Assembly (NCBI GenBank): GCA_021812145.1
Contig: JAKAOM010000001.1
Coordinates: 85,898-132,564 of the forward strand
Source: Microcaldota archaeon
Lineage (GTDB): Archaea > Micrarchaeota > Micrarchaeia > Norongarragalinales > UBA8480
Reading direction: 5' to 3'
DNA length: 46,667 nt
Both the position numbers and the translations under genes were made by a program. Shown piece by piece: positions 28,150 to 37,651 of the stretch. The notes under the pieces are model-generated. The model was not told where the DNA came from and made no database searches. It worked only from the letters and a program-made list of their open reading frames with translations. How positions within the stretch are numbered: the stretch's first letter is position 1; the number at the start of each line of letters is the position of its first letter.

Positions 28150-31100
28150 GTGATGAAAAAACTGTTTTTTGAGTTTTTTTTTGTTATTGTCTTAGCTGGC
28201 TTTTTGAGAGCTGCTTCTTGCGGTAATATAGGTTCATCCACTACTTTTACCGGTAATGTGGTCGCTTCTGGAAACTGTTTTAACTTGACTGCAAGCAACG
28301 TGGTTATAAACTGCAATGGTTATTCACTCACTGGAAGCGGAAGCGGCGACGGTTTTGACGTAAACAATGTTAGCAATGTTTCGATTTTGAATTGTCTTGT
28401 AACCGGCTTCACAGCTGGAGTTAACGCCTCTGAGTTTAACAACCTCACCATAGCTTATTCTAATTTTACGGGAAATGTTTATTCCATAAACACCTGGACT
28501 CCCTCTTATAGATATTCGAATGGGGTCAGCTGGGTTTACACTGCACCGCCGGTTGGCTTTATTTATTCCTATGGCTTGAATCTTTTCAATAATAATTTTT
28601 CAGATCAATTTACTTTAAACAACAACCCTTACTCCTGCAACGTGATTTACAATGCTACAATAGAGAATAATTTGATAAGCGGCAATTTTGCAGGTCATCA
28701 TCTGAGCAATTCAACGATTTCTTTCAATAATTTTACGGGCAATGGCAATACGCTTGGATGGAATTCGTCCACCGCTTTCTATAACGGAACTTCGGTTTCA
28801 TCACCTTCGTGGGCTATCAATTATTTTTATCAGTATGGAAGTAACCTTAATTTAGGCAGTTATGATAATGTGACAAGTAACAATTTTTCCAATGGAAACT
28901 CAACTCTTTTTTTCATTTCCCCCTGCAGTTATAACCATTTTTTAAGCAACAATCTTTCGGGATCGGCGTTCACTGGCCAGTTTTGGTGCGATAATAATGT
29001 TCAAGCGTGTGTTTCAAATGGCGCGTGGTCGATTGATGCCAGTACTGGGAACAATACTTTTGACTATAATAATTTTACAAGAAACAGTACTGAATCCCCG
29101 TTCATTGGCTTTTTCAATTATCGCAACAACGTGAATTACCTTTTTGAGAATGTTACTGTTAATAATTGGATTGATGGTAAGTCTGTTTTGTATTATTCTC
29201 CTTGGTCTAATAGTGTTTGTCCTAGTAATACGGTTATGCATTTTGGTGTTAATCAGTATGGTTTTGTAGGACTGGTTAATTGTTCTAGTGTAACTGTTGA
29301 TGGTGTTTTTTATACTGGTTTGGGGGTTGGTTTGACAAACAACTCACTTTTCAGCAGCTCAAACGTTAGCGGCACTTCAAGCATGGGTTTGGCTTTTTTA
29401 AGCTCTAACAATGACGTTGTCCAAAACAGCAATCTAACCGGAAACGCGGTTATGCTCGCCACCACCAGTTTGAAAAATTGGTTTAACAGTTACAACGATT
29501 ATTATGGAGTAGGTCTTGCTGCTGGAATGGGGAATGCTTTTAGCATTAATAACGTTTCTAATTTTTCAATAAATAATGTTTATGCTAGCAATTTTACTGT
29601 GGGGGTTGAGTTTTCGCAGTTTACCAATCTTACAGTAAATAATTCAAATTTCATTGGAAACAACGTTTCCATGCTCCAATGGAACTCCCCAATAGGATTT
29701 AATGATCCTCTAGAAAATACTCACTCTTTCGTTCTTTCAACCGGATTGAGCGTTTTCAATAATACTTTTGCTGATCCAACCACCTTAAAATTCAATCCAT
29801 ACCAGTGTGAAGCTATCCGGTATGGCAATTTCGTAAACAACACGATTTCAGGCACTTTTTTTGGGCATCACGTATATAATTCGAGTTTTTCAAACAACAG
29901 CATAATAAATAACAATTATGGCTTAATCACTTTGGGAGGAGACTTTAATGTTGGCAGTTTCAACAATTTAATAAACAATTATTTCGGCAATTCTAGTTAT
30001 GAGGGAAGCATTACCGTGTCTTTTTGCAGTAACAACTATTTTTACAACAACACTTTTTTGGGAGGAATTTTTGCTGGAATGCCTTGGTGCAGCTATAACG
30101 TATCAACCTGCATAGGTATGGGCGGGTGGGGTGGTGGTCCAACTGGAAACAATACTTTTGACTATAACAATTTCACAAGGACCAACGTTGGCAGCCCTTT
30201 TCTAAACCTGCTGACCTACGCAGGTAATGGGGGGAATTATTTTTTTGAAAATGCCACTGTCAATAATTGGATTGATGGTAAGTCTGTTTTGTATTATTCT
30301 CCTTGGTCTAATAGTGTTTGTCCTAGTAATACGGTTATGCATTTTGGTGTTAATCAGTATGGTTTTGTAGCGCTTGTTAACTGCTCTAATATAACCGTTG
30401 ATGGTGTTTTTTACACTGGTTTGGGAGTCTATTTAACGAATAACTCTTTGTTTAACAATTGCAATGTTAGCAGAACTGACACTCTAGGGCTGTTTTTAGA
30501 TAATTCAAACAACAACACACTTCAAAGCAGCAATATTACAACTGTTGGCGCTCCAGCATTGTGGTTTTACAATGCAAATTACAATAATATACTAAACGAT
30601 TTGATTTTACAAACTGCTTCCGCCTCGTACTCGCTTGGCGTAGGAAACAGTGACTACAACCTTTTTGCAAACTCGTATGTTTACGGTCTTAATTCAGTTT
30701 ATCTTTATTCTGGCAGTAACGGGAATGTTTTCAACAATTTTACAATAAATACCACTTCGAGCTACAGCATAGGAGAGGGAGGTTTTTATTCCGGAATAGC
30801 TTATAATAATACTTTTGAAAACTCGTTTTTGAATTTAAATGTTCCAACCCGCCCTTTCACTCTTTTCAATTCTACTTTGATTCTTTTTAACACTGCCTTG
30901 AATGCGTCAACCACTGGTCTTTTGAACGTTTCATCTTTTTACGAATCTACCAACAGCACCGTGCCTTTCTTTAACATTGTTGATTCCAACAGCAGCGTTT
31001 TGATTCAGTGGTTTTTGAACGCCTTGGTTGAGGATGCTGACGGTAATGCTGTGTACAATGTAAGCGTTAACGTTACTAACAGTTCTGGTATTATCGTGCA

Positions 31101-31716
31101 GAATCTAACCAACAGTTATGGATATACTGGCTGGAATGTTTTAAGTCAGGAGTTTTTGACTAATCTAAGCAGCGTTTTTTTCACTCCCTACACTGCTGCA
31201 GCGAGCGTTTCTGGGTGCGTTAACGGAGTTTACTCCGCTTCCACCACCCTAACCTCATCTCAAATTGTTATTATAAAATTCCGGAAATTGTTTAGGACTC
31301 TCCAGCTTTTGAGCGTAAGCCCTTCAACTTATACCCTATACAACCCTAACCAGAATCTTTCTTTGGTTTTCGAAGTTTTTAATCCAGGTTGCCTTTCAAC
31401 AGATTTTAACGTTACTGTTTACGCTCCTCAGGGTTCTTTTAATTGCAACTCAAACACCGGCGGTTTTGCTACTGTTTACGTCCCGTGTGGTTTTGTTAAC
31501 CTGACTTCTTATGCAAACAGCGTTAACGTGAGTTTGATTCCGCTTTCAGCTGGTTGGAGTTCCACGCCAATGCAGCAATTCATGTTCTACACTTCTATTT
31601 CAAACAACGTGGTGGTTTCTGATTCCAACGTTTGGCTGATTCTGGGTTTGGTCTTACTTGCCTTCTTTGCTTTAAGAAATAAACTTGGCAATGGTTTAAA
31701 GAGAAAGAACTCCTAA
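28150..31716 (+). CDS. Secreted parallel beta-helix repeat surface protein with C-terminal TM anchor
   Basis: Signal peptide; NosD-like Asn-rich repeats (NNxFxxN); C-terminal LILGLVLLAFFALRNKLGNGLKRK; many N-x-S/T sequons. Confidence 0.85.
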   Translation: MMKKLFFEFFFVIVLAGFLRAASCGNIGSSTTFTGNVVASGNCFNLTASNVVINCNGYSLTGSGSGDGFDVNNVSNVSILNCLVTGFTAGVNASEFNNLTIAYSNFTGNVYSINTWTPSYRYSNGVSWVYTAPPVGFIYSYGLNLFNNNFSDQFTLNNNPYSCNVIYNATIENNLISGNFAGHHLSNSTISFNNFTGNGNTLGWNSSTAFYNGTSVSSPSWAINYFYQYGSNLNLGSYDNVTSNNFSNGNSTLFFISPCSYNHFLSNNLSGSAFTGQFWCDNNVQACVSNGAWSIDASTGNNTFDYNNFTRNSTESPFIGFFNYRNNVNYLFENVTVNNWIDGKSVLYYSPWSNSVCPSNTVMHFGVNQYGFVGLVNCSSVTVDGVFYTGLGVGLTNNSLFSSSNVSGTSSMGLAFLSSNNDVVQNSNLTGNAVMLATTSLKNWFNSYNDYYGVGLAAGMGNAFSINNVSNFSINNVYASNFTVGVEFSQFTNLTVNNSNFIGNNVSMLQWNSPIGFNDPLENTHSFVLSTGLSVFNNTFADPTTLKFNPYQCEAIRYGNFVNNTISGTFFGHHVYNSSFSNNSIINNNYGLITLGGDFNVGSFNNLINNYFGNSSYEGSITVSFCSNNYFYNNTFLGGIFAGMPWCSYNVSTCIGMGGWGGGPTGNNTFDYNNFTRTNVGSPFLNLLTYAGNGGNYFFENATVNNWIDGKSVLYYSPWSNSVCPSNTVMHFGVNQYGFVALVNCSNITVDGVFYTGLGVYLTNNSLFNNCNVSRTDTLGLFLDNSNNNTLQSSNITTVGAPALWFYNANYNNILNDLILQTASASYSLGVGNSDYNLFANSYVYGLNSVYLYSGSNGNVFNNFTINTTSSYSIGEGGFYSGIAYNNTFENSFLNLNVPTRPFTLFNSTLILFNTALNASTTGLLNVSSFYESTNSTVPFFNIVDSNSSVLIQWFLNALVEDADGNAVYNVSVNVTNSSGIIVQNLTNSYGYTGWNVLSQEFLTNLSSVFFTPYTAAASVSGCVNGVYSASTTLTSSQIVIIKFRKLFRTLQLLSVSPSTYTLYNPNQNLSLVFEVFNPGCLSTDFNVTVYAPQGSFNCNSNTGGFATVYVPCGFVNLTSYANSVNVSLIPLSAGWSSTPMQQFMFYTSISNNVVVSDSNVWLILGLVLLAFFALRNKLGNGLKRKNS
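29161..29269 (+). repeat. 109-bp exact direct repeat, copy 1
   Basis: Identical to 30262-30370 (offset 1101 bp). Confidence 0.95.
30262..30370 (+). repeat. 109-bp exact direct repeat, copy 2
   Basis: Identical to 29161-29269. Confidence 0.95.
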
Positions 31717-31724
31717 TTTGGATT

Positions 31725-32477
31725 TTATCTTATCATTGAGCACGCGTTTGTCATAGTGTTTATGAAATCGTCAAACGTTAGCTCGTTCCAACTGTAGGTA
31801 GTGAAATTGTAGTAATTCATGTTGCTGAAGCTTGACTGCACAATATAATTCACTCCAAGCGAAGAGTTGGAATAACATGGAAAACTTATTTGATAAGCCG
31901 GTGATGCCGAGTTAGCATTTTGAACTGCATAGGTTATTGCGTACCCGTTTGCGTTTTTTGTTTTAGGGTATACCGTTTGGTTTTCCCCGCCAGGCATTGA
32001 CGGAAAAACTTCAAGATAAAAATTGTTTGTGAAGTGGTTTGTAACCGCTCCAATATTCGGGTCGTAAGGATTGTACGCTTTAAGAGAGTCTGGCGTTTGA
32101 TAATCTGTTTGTTCTCCGGGGTTTTTCTGAATCGTAACATTGAATGGGTTTAGCGTAACTGTGTTTCCCATTGACATTGTAGGGGCTAGAAAGGCATTCA
32201 TTGCCCCCTGGATAACCGAAGCCACTGTTTCGGTTTCTGCAAGCAAGGCGTTTGTAGAAGTGGGCTGTGGGTTTGCGTTGGATAGGTTTGCCGGTGGTAG
32301 GGTGGAGTTCGTCTGGATTGGTGGTGTGTTGTTTTGGGATGGTTGAACTTGACTTTGAGTGTGGTTTACCGCGCTGGCCGATGAGGTGTTGTTTAAAGAT
32401 GAAAAGAGCAGAAATAACCCTAATACTATTATCATAAATCCGATTACTAAAACAATCAGACCGTCTGTGGCGTCCAT
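31725..32477 (-). CDS. Membrane-anchored extracellular protein of unknown function
   Basis: N-terminal TM (LIVLVIGFMIIVLGLFLLF) followed by a Ser/Thr/Asn/Pro-rich linker. Confidence 0.6.
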   Translation of the reverse strand: MDATDGLIVLVIGFMIIVLGLFLLFSSLNNTSSASAVNHTQSQVQPSQNNTPPIQTNSTLPPANLSNANPQPTSTNALLAETETVASVIQGAMNAFLAPTMSMGNTVTLNPFNVTIQKNPGEQTDYQTPDSLKAYNPYDPNIGAVTNHFTNNFYLEVFPSMPGGENQTVYPKTKNANGYAITYAVQNANSASPAYQISFPCYSNSSLGVNYIVQSSFSNMNYYNFTTYSWNELTFDDFINTMTNACSMIR

Positions 32478-32662
32478 TTCTCTTTTTTTATTGTAATCGT
32501 TTTTTTTAATACTTTCGTTTAATCTCTTTTTCCCCTCTTGTTTTTTTTGATCAAGAGTTATGCTCTATTTTTGTTTTATCCGTCCCCTTTATTTGTGCGA
32601 AAGTTTTATTAAAATAGAATGGCAGAACTAATTGAATTGTGTGAGCAGTATGGTGGTTCAAG

Positions 32663-33496
32663 GTGAATGATAGTTTTTTCGATTCCGGCAAAAGCTTTGA
32701 AGAATGCAGGGTTGCGGTTGTTCCAGTTCCTTACGACGGCACTGTTTTCTTTGGAAAAGGTTGCCGGGATGGGCCTGAGGCTATTTTGAAGGCTTCAAAA
32801 TTTTTGGAAAGTTTTGATTTGGAGTGCGGTTTTGACATTAGCGAGAAAGTTGGATTTTTCACGCTTCCTGAAGTGGAGCCTGTTGTCAGCGGGCCTGAGA
32901 AAATGATTGAAAGCGTTGAAAATGCGGTTAAGGAAGTTGTGAATAAAGGAAAGTTTCCTCTTGTTTTCGGAGGAGAGCATTCCATTTCACTTGGTGCGGT
33001 AAGGTGTTTCGACAAAAAGGTTTCAGTTCTTGTCTTTGACGCTCATTTAGATTTCAGGGATGATTTTGAGGGAAGCAAGTTCAGCCACGCGTGCGTTGTG
33101 AAGAGGTTGAAGGACGAGGGTTTCAACGTTGTAGTTGTAGGTGTAAGAAGTTGTTTTGATAATATAAGTCAGGAAGAGCTTCGCTTTTTCAGGAATTTAA
33201 GCGACGTGGAGGGTGTGCTGAATTCCCTTGGAAATGAAGTCTACGTTAGTTTTGATTTTGACGCTTTGGACCCTTCTATAATGCCGAGCACTGGCGCTCC
33301 AGAGCCTGACGGCCTTTTATGGAGAGAGGTTGTTTCTTTTTTGAGAGTTTTGTCTTCAAGGAAAAAAATTGTTGGAATGGACTTTGTTGAGCTAGCGCCT
33401 ATTCCTGGTTTTGAAGCTCCCAACGTTTTGGCTGCAAAGCTGGTTTATGAATCAGTTGGTTTTGCTTTCAGAAATAAGGTTTATCCTGATTTTTAG
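32663..33496 (+). CDS. speB: Agmatinase/ureohydrolase family
   Basis: FGGEHSIS, FDAHLDFRDD, SFDFDALDPSIMPSTGAPEPDGL metal-binding motifs. Confidence 0.92.
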   Translation: MNDSFFDSGKSFEECRVAVVPVPYDGTVFFGKGCRDGPEAILKASKFLESFDLECGFDISEKVGFFTLPEVEPVVSGPEKMIESVENAVKEVVNKGKFPLVFGGEHSISLGAVRCFDKKVSVLVFDAHLDFRDDFEGSKFSHACVVKRLKDEGFNVVVVGVRSCFDNISQEELRFFRNLSDVEGVLNSLGNEVYVSFDFDALDPSIMPSTGAPEPDGLLWREVVSFLRVLSSRKKIVGMDFVELAPIPGFEAPNVLAAKLVYESVGFAFRNKVYPDF

Positions 33497-33520
33497 GTAT
33501 TATTTATAATATTACTTATT

Positions 33521-33544
33521 AGTATACTTTATAGTAAACTTTAA
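33521..33544 (+). promoter_or_regulatory. Candidate operator/promoter: tandem 12-nt direct repeat upstream of VapBC-like pair 1
   Basis: AGTATACTTTAT immediately followed by AGTAAACTTTAA (10/12 identical), overlapping an A/T-rich TATA-like element. Confidence 0.4.
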
Positions 33545-33569
33545 AAGCTTAGATGTTGTAATATTGTGT

Positions 33570-33794
33570 ATGGGTTATGTAACAATTTCTTTAAAGATTC
33601 CTGAGGATTTAAGAGGTAGAATGCAGCAGCTTAATTTCAAGCCTTCTGATGTAAGGTTTTTGATAGAAAGAGAAACGAGGGCTAAAGAGCTTGAGTCTCT
33701 AGGTAAACGAGTCGATAAGTTGAAAAGTGCTTTTGACAAGATATCTGAAACGGAGGTAGTTAAATTATTAAGAGAGGACAGGGATTCAAGATGA
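33570..33794 (+). CDS. Antitoxin-like protein (VapB-type), pair 1
   Basis: Short ORF with ribbon-like N-terminus (YVTISLKIPEDLRGRM), overlapping a PIN gene. Confidence 0.65.
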   Translation: MGYVTISLKIPEDLRGRMQQLNFKPSDVRFLIERETRAKELESLGKRVDKLKSAFDKISETEVVKLLREDRDSR

Positions 33795-34195
33795 AATACG
33801 TTTTTGACTCTTCTAGTATTTTCATACTTGCTGAAAAAAAGCAGTTTAAATACTTCACAGATGGTTTTACGCTTTCTCTTGCCAAGTACGAGATTGGAAA
33901 TATCCTGTGGAAAGAGCATCATTTGTTTCATCGTATAACAGCAAAAGAGCTTGAGGAAATGATATCAATATATGAAGATGTTTTTAGGAATATGAACGTT
34001 TTTGATGTCGGAGGTCATTTAGGTTACATATCTAAAATGGCGTCAAGACTTGGAATAAGTTTCTATGACGCGTCTTACGTCTATTTTGCTTCTAAAGAAG
34101 GGTGTTTTTTGATAACAGCGGATATAGGCTTAGCTAAAAGAGCGCATCAGGAGATAAAAGTTTTGCGTCCAGATGATTTGATTAATGGAGTTTGA
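33791..34195 (+). CDS. PIN-domain toxin (VapC-like), pair 1
   Basis: MKYVFDSSSIF; ISFYDASYVYFA; FLITADIGLAKRA acidic PIN motifs. Confidence 0.8.
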   Translation: MKYVFDSSSIFILAEKKQFKYFTDGFTLSLAKYEIGNILWKEHHLFHRITAKELEEMISIYEDVFRNMNVFDVGGHLGYISKMASRLGISFYDASYVYFASKEGCFLITADIGLAKRAHQEIKVLRPDDLINGV

Positions 34196-34252
34196 GTTGG
34201 TTGCGCAAAGTCTTTTTAAGATTGCTGTTTAAAGTAATTTTGGTGTTTTTAA

Positions 34253-34471
34253 TTGAAGAAGGATTTGTACGAGGCTTTTGAGGTTTTGGACTCAAAAACC
34301 GATGATTTGGAGAAGAAGTTCCAGGATCTGAAGGGTGCGGACGAAAGAGTGGATCGGATTGTGGAGAAAAGGCTTTCCGAATTGAAGATGGTTTTGTACT
34401 TCAACCTGATAATCTCCGTTGTTTTGCTGTTTTTCGTTATAGGGTGGCTTGCAAGGGCTTTCGGTTTTTGA
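34253..34471 (+). CDS. Small coiled-coil protein with C-terminal TM
   Basis: Charged helix then LYFNLIISVVLLFFVIGWL. Confidence 0.5.
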   Translation: MKKDLYEAFEVLDSKTDDLEKKFQDLKGADERVDRIVEKRLSELKMVLYFNLIISVVLLFFVIGWLARAFGF

Positions 34472-34479
34472 TTTTGTTT

Positions 34480-34509
34480 ACTTTTTGTAATTTTAAGTAT
34501 ACAAAAAGT
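34480..34509. promoter_or_regulatory. Perfect 10-bp inverted repeat upstream of VapBC-like pair 2 (candidate operator)
   Basis: ACTTTTTGTA - 10 nt - TACAAAAAGT, abutting tttataaat (TATA-like). Confidence 0.5.
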
Positions 34510-34521
34510 TTATAAATTTGA

Positions 34522-34782
34522 ATGTTTAAACTTGTTAGCATGAATCAAAACAATTCTATTGTTATAAGCTTTAGGCTTGACAGGAGAGTAAGGAATATTC
34601 TTGAAAAAGAGAATCTGGAGCCAGCAAAAGAGGCTAGAATTGCTCTCGAGGATTTGGCCAAAAGGGTGGAGTTCAAGAAGGCTATGACTGAGCTGACTTC
34701 TTTTATTGAAAGAAGAGTGAAGCCATCCAAGAAAGGTTTTGCGGTCAGTGTTGTTAGAAGTGACAGAAATGAAATGCATTGA
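34522..34782 (+). CDS. Antitoxin-like protein (VapB-type), pair 2
   Basis: NNSIVISFRLDRRVRNILEKENLEP; overlaps the downstream PIN gene. ATG 34540 is an alternative start. Confidence 0.65.
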   Translation: MFKLVSMNQNNSIVISFRLDRRVRNILEKENLEPAKEARIALEDLAKRVEFKKAMTELTSFIERRVKPSKKGFAVSVVRSDRNEMH

Positions 34783-35158
34783 TTCTTCAGCGATCGTAAA
34801 ATACCTTTCAAGGGAGGAAGGTTGGGAGGCTTTAAGAGACGACCTTCTGGATTCGACGACGATTGAACTTGCTGTCAAGGAGTTGAGCAATGCATTTTGG
34901 GTTAAGGTTAGAAAAAAAGATGTGGAGTTTAAGGACGCGCTGCATATAATAAGCGAGTTTAATAATAACGCCGTGCTTGTCAGTCAGAGTGAGTTTCTGC
35001 CAACGGCTTTTAAAATATCCGTAGAACATGGCATTACAGTTTATGATTCATTGTTTATAGCAGTGGCTGTTGTAAAGGAGTGCGAGCTAGTGACCTGCGA
35101 CGCGAAGCAGGCTGAGGTAGCAAAAAAGGTTGGAGTAGCAGTTAAATTTTATAAATGA
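34769..35158 (+). CDS. PIN-domain toxin (VapC-like), pair 2
   Basis: MKCIDSSAIVKYL; ITVYDSLFIAVA; LVTCDAKQAEVAKKVG. Internal ATG 34769 preferred over 34739. Confidence 0.85.
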   Translation: MKCIDSSAIVKYLSREEGWEALRDDLLDSTTIELAVKELSNAFWVKVRKKDVEFKDALHIISEFNNNAVLVSQSEFLPTAFKISVEHGITVYDSLFIAVAVVKECELVTCDAKQAEVAKKVGVAVKFYK

Positions 35159-35273
35159 TGTTAAATTTTTTATTGTGATTCGATTAAAAAGGCTGTTTTT
35201 TTTAAAAGAAAGTTTTTTATTCTTATTCATGACAATTATAAAGAAAAGCTTTGCCAATCTATGGTGTTTTCAT

Positions 35274-35409
35274 GCCGGGATGGCAGAGTGGTAATGCGCA
35301 CGCCTGGAATTTTTTCTTCAGCTTTCAGTTGAAGTTATTGCTCGTGAGCGTGTGGCCGAAAGGCCTCCTGAGTTCGAAATTCGATTGTTCGAAAATCTCA
35401 GTCCCGGCG
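35274..35409 (+). tRNA. tRNA-Ser(GGA) with introns at 37/38 (37 nt) and 59/60 (17 nt)
   Basis: Acceptor GCCGGGA/TCCCGGC, discriminator G. Anticodon arm CACGC-CTGGAAA-GCGTG after removing 35310-35346; T-arm CTGAG-TTCGAAT-CTCAG after removing 35379-35395. Confidence 0.9.
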
Positions 35410-35444
35410 TTTTTGTTTTAAAGAAAAAAGGTTGTTATTTAAAA

Positions 35445-35978
35445 TTGGAAAAAGTTAAGAAAGATAATAAGAAGTTTGAAAAACCGGCAAGGCCGGAAGT
35501 CAAGAGCGAGAACAGAAAGGGAGTAGTCAGACTATGCGGTGTTGACGTAGTAGGAAGCGTTCCTGTTAAAACCGCTCTCATGAAGGTTAAGGGTGTTGGA
35601 TTCAGTCTGGGCGGTGCTATCTGCAACGAGCTTAAGAAGCTCGGAGTCGACGGAGATTTGCTTGTGGAGAATCTAAACGAAAGCCAGATTGACTTGATTG
35701 AAAAGGCGGTTGCCAACCCGGCAAGCATTGGCGTTAAGAGTTTTCTTTTAAACAGACGCGGCAGGGAGGGAAGCTTGTACGGAAGCGAGTTGTTTATAAC
35801 TGTCAGGCAGGATATTTCAAGAGAAAAAGAGTTGAAAACCTACAGGGGCTGGAGGCACATGCTGAACCAGAAAGTAAGAGGGCAGCACACCAGAAGCACT
35901 GGAAGAAGCGGTGCTACAGTGGGAGTTTCAAAGAAGGCTTTGAAGCCTACTCAGAAGAAAGAAGAGGAGAAGAAGTAA
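35445..35978 (+). CDS. rps13: Ribosomal protein uS13
   Basis: VVRLCGVDVVGSVPVKTALMKVKGVGFSLG; HMLNQKVRGQHTRSTGRSG. Track start at 35352 lies inside the tRNA; TTG 35445 preferred. Confidence 0.93.
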   Translation: MEKVKKDNKKFEKPARPEVKSENRKGVVRLCGVDVVGSVPVKTALMKVKGVGFSLGGAICNELKKLGVDGDLLVENLNESQIDLIEKAVANPASIGVKSFLLNRRGREGSLYGSELFITVRQDISREKELKTYRGWRHMLNQKVRGQHTRSTGRSGATVGVSKKALKPTQKKEEEKK

Positions 35979-35979
35979 A

Positions 35980-36444
35980 ATGGGAGACCCTAAAAAACTA
36001 AGAAAACAGTACGAGACCCCAAGGAAAGTTTGGGACAAGGCTAGAATCGCAGAAGAGAGAAAGCTTTTGGTCGACTACGGTTTGAAGAACATGAGAGAGT
36101 TATGGGTTGCTAAAACCGTTTTGAGAAAGATTAGAAGAGAAGCGAGAATGCTTTTGGCCGAGGAAGGAAAGGGAGTGGCGTTAAGAAAGGAAAATTTAAT
36201 GAAAAGGGCTGAAAAATATTTCTTAAACAAGGGATCGGGTTTTGATGACCTGCTCAACCTGGACGTTTCAAGCGTTTTAGACAGAAGGTTGGAAAGCGTT
36301 GCGTTTAGAAAAGGTTTGGGCAGAACCATGCTCGAGGCCAGGCAGGGCATTGTGCACGGCCGTGTTTTTGTAGGAGGGAGAAAATGCAGTTCACCTTCAA
36401 TGCTTGTCAGTTTTGAAGAGGAAGGTTCGGTGGAGAAAATATGA
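35980..36444 (+). CDS. rps4: Ribosomal protein uS4
   Basis: [24 protein letters not shown]4-domain segment [33 protein letters not shown]. Confidence 0.96.
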   Translation: MGDPKKLRKQYETPRKVWDKARIAEERKLLVDYGLKNMRELWVAKTVLRKIRREARMLLAEEGKGVALRKENLMKRAEKYFLNKGSGFDDLLNLDVSSVLDRRLESVAFRKGLGRTMLEARQGIVHGRVFVGGRKCSSPSMLVSFEEEGSVEKI

Positions 36445-36953
36445 GCGATGTAGTAGAAGCTAAAAGCGAAGTTAAAGAGAATAAACCTGAAGTGAAAACA
36501 GAGCAGGGAACCGGTTTTTCTTCACAGGGAAAGCGCGAGTTCAGACCTAGAAGAGAGGTTGTAATTCACGAGGGAAAGTGGGGGGTTGCCCATATATTTT
36601 CATCAAAAAACGACACTATTATAACCATAACCGATTTAAGCGGTGCTGAAACAATTGCAGTGGCGAGCGGTGGAATGATAGTTAAGGCAGACAGGGAGGA
36701 AGGCGGTGCCTACGCTTCAATGCAGGCCACCTTCAAGGCTGCTGAAAAGGCAAAGCTTAGAGGGGTTGAAGGTGTTCATGTTAGAATTAGAGCTCCAGGC
36801 GGGCACGGCAACAGAAATCCTGGTGTTGGAGCTCAGTCAGCCATCAGAGCTTTAGTTAGAAGTGGTTTAAGAGTTGGAAAGATTGAAGACGTTACCCCAA
36901 TTCCAACCGACACTACCAAAAGACCTGGAGGAAAAAGAGGGAGGAGAGTTTGA
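36441..36953 (+). CDS. rps11: Ribosomal protein uS11
   Basis: [50 protein letters not shown]. Confidence 0.97.
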   Translation: MSDVVEAKSEVKENKPEVKTEQGTGFSSQGKREFRPRREVVIHEGKWGVAHIFSSKNDTIITITDLSGAETIAVASGGMIVKADREEGGAYASMQATFKAAEKAKLRGVEGVHVRIRAPGGHGNRNPGVGAQSAIRALVRSGLRVGKIEDVTPIPTDTTKRPGGKRGRRV

Positions 36954-37639
36954 AGTCTGATCTAATTGAAAAGAACGGGAACAGGGCTTTCTTTCACGTT
37001 AAGGATTCTAGCTTCGCAGAGGTAAACTCTCTGAGGAGGTTTATCTTAACAGGACTTCCAAGCTTTGCCATAGACGAGGTTACCTTTCACGAGAATTCAA
37101 GCAGTTTATTCAACGAGTTCATTGCAGCTAGACTTGGATTGGTTCCATTGACTTTTGATGACGTTGATTACGAGGTTGGGTTTTCACTTGACTTCAAAGG
37201 GCCTGGAGTTGTCTACAGTAGGGATTTGAAAAGTTCGGACAAGAAAATAAAGGTTTTCAGCGAGGATATTCCATTGATTGAGTTGGATGCAGGGCAGAGT
37301 TTAAGGTTTGACGCGGTTGCCAGAAAGGGTTTTGGAAAGGACCACGCCAAGTTTCAGAATGCTTTTGCAGGCTACAATTCATACCCTGAAGTGAAGGGAA
37401 AGGTCAAAAACAAGGAGGAGGCTGCAAAGCTTTGCGTTAAAGGAGCCTTGAATTCAGACCTTGATTTGGTAAAACCTCAATTGTGCGATTTCTGCGGTGC
37501 TTGCGAAGCTGCGGGCCTTAAGGTTTCCACAATAGAAGGCGAGTTTGCGTTTTTCGTCGAAAGCTTCAACAATGTTTCTCCCGAGGATATTTTTGAGCTT
37601 GCGGTTAAAAGTTTAAAAAAGAAAAAGGGCGGTGATTGA
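36950..37639 (+). CDS. rpoD: RNA polymerase subunit D (Rpo3)
   Basis: [46 protein letters not shown]. Confidence 0.96.
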   Translation: MKSDLIEKNGNRAFFHVKDSSFAEVNSLRRFILTGLPSFAIDEVTFHENSSSLFNEFIAARLGLVPLTFDDVDYEVGFSLDFKGPGVVYSRDLKSSDKKIKVFSEDIPLIELDAGQSLRFDAVARKGFGKDHAKFQNAFAGYNSYPEVKGKVKNKEEAAKLCVKGALNSDLDLVKPQLCDFCGACEAAGLKVSTIEGEFAFFVESFNNVSPEDIFELAVKSLKKKKGGD

Positions 37640-37651
37640 AATAATGGTTAC

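Noticed and set aside
29161-30370. Possible CRISPR or transposon-derived repeat
   Set aside because: Only two in-frame coding copies; no regular spacers, terminal inverted repeats or transposase nearby.
35352-35444. N-terminal extension of the uS13 ORF
   Set aside because: Lies within the 3' half of tRNA-Ser(GGA) (including its T-loop intron) and its trailer; start moved to TTG 35445.
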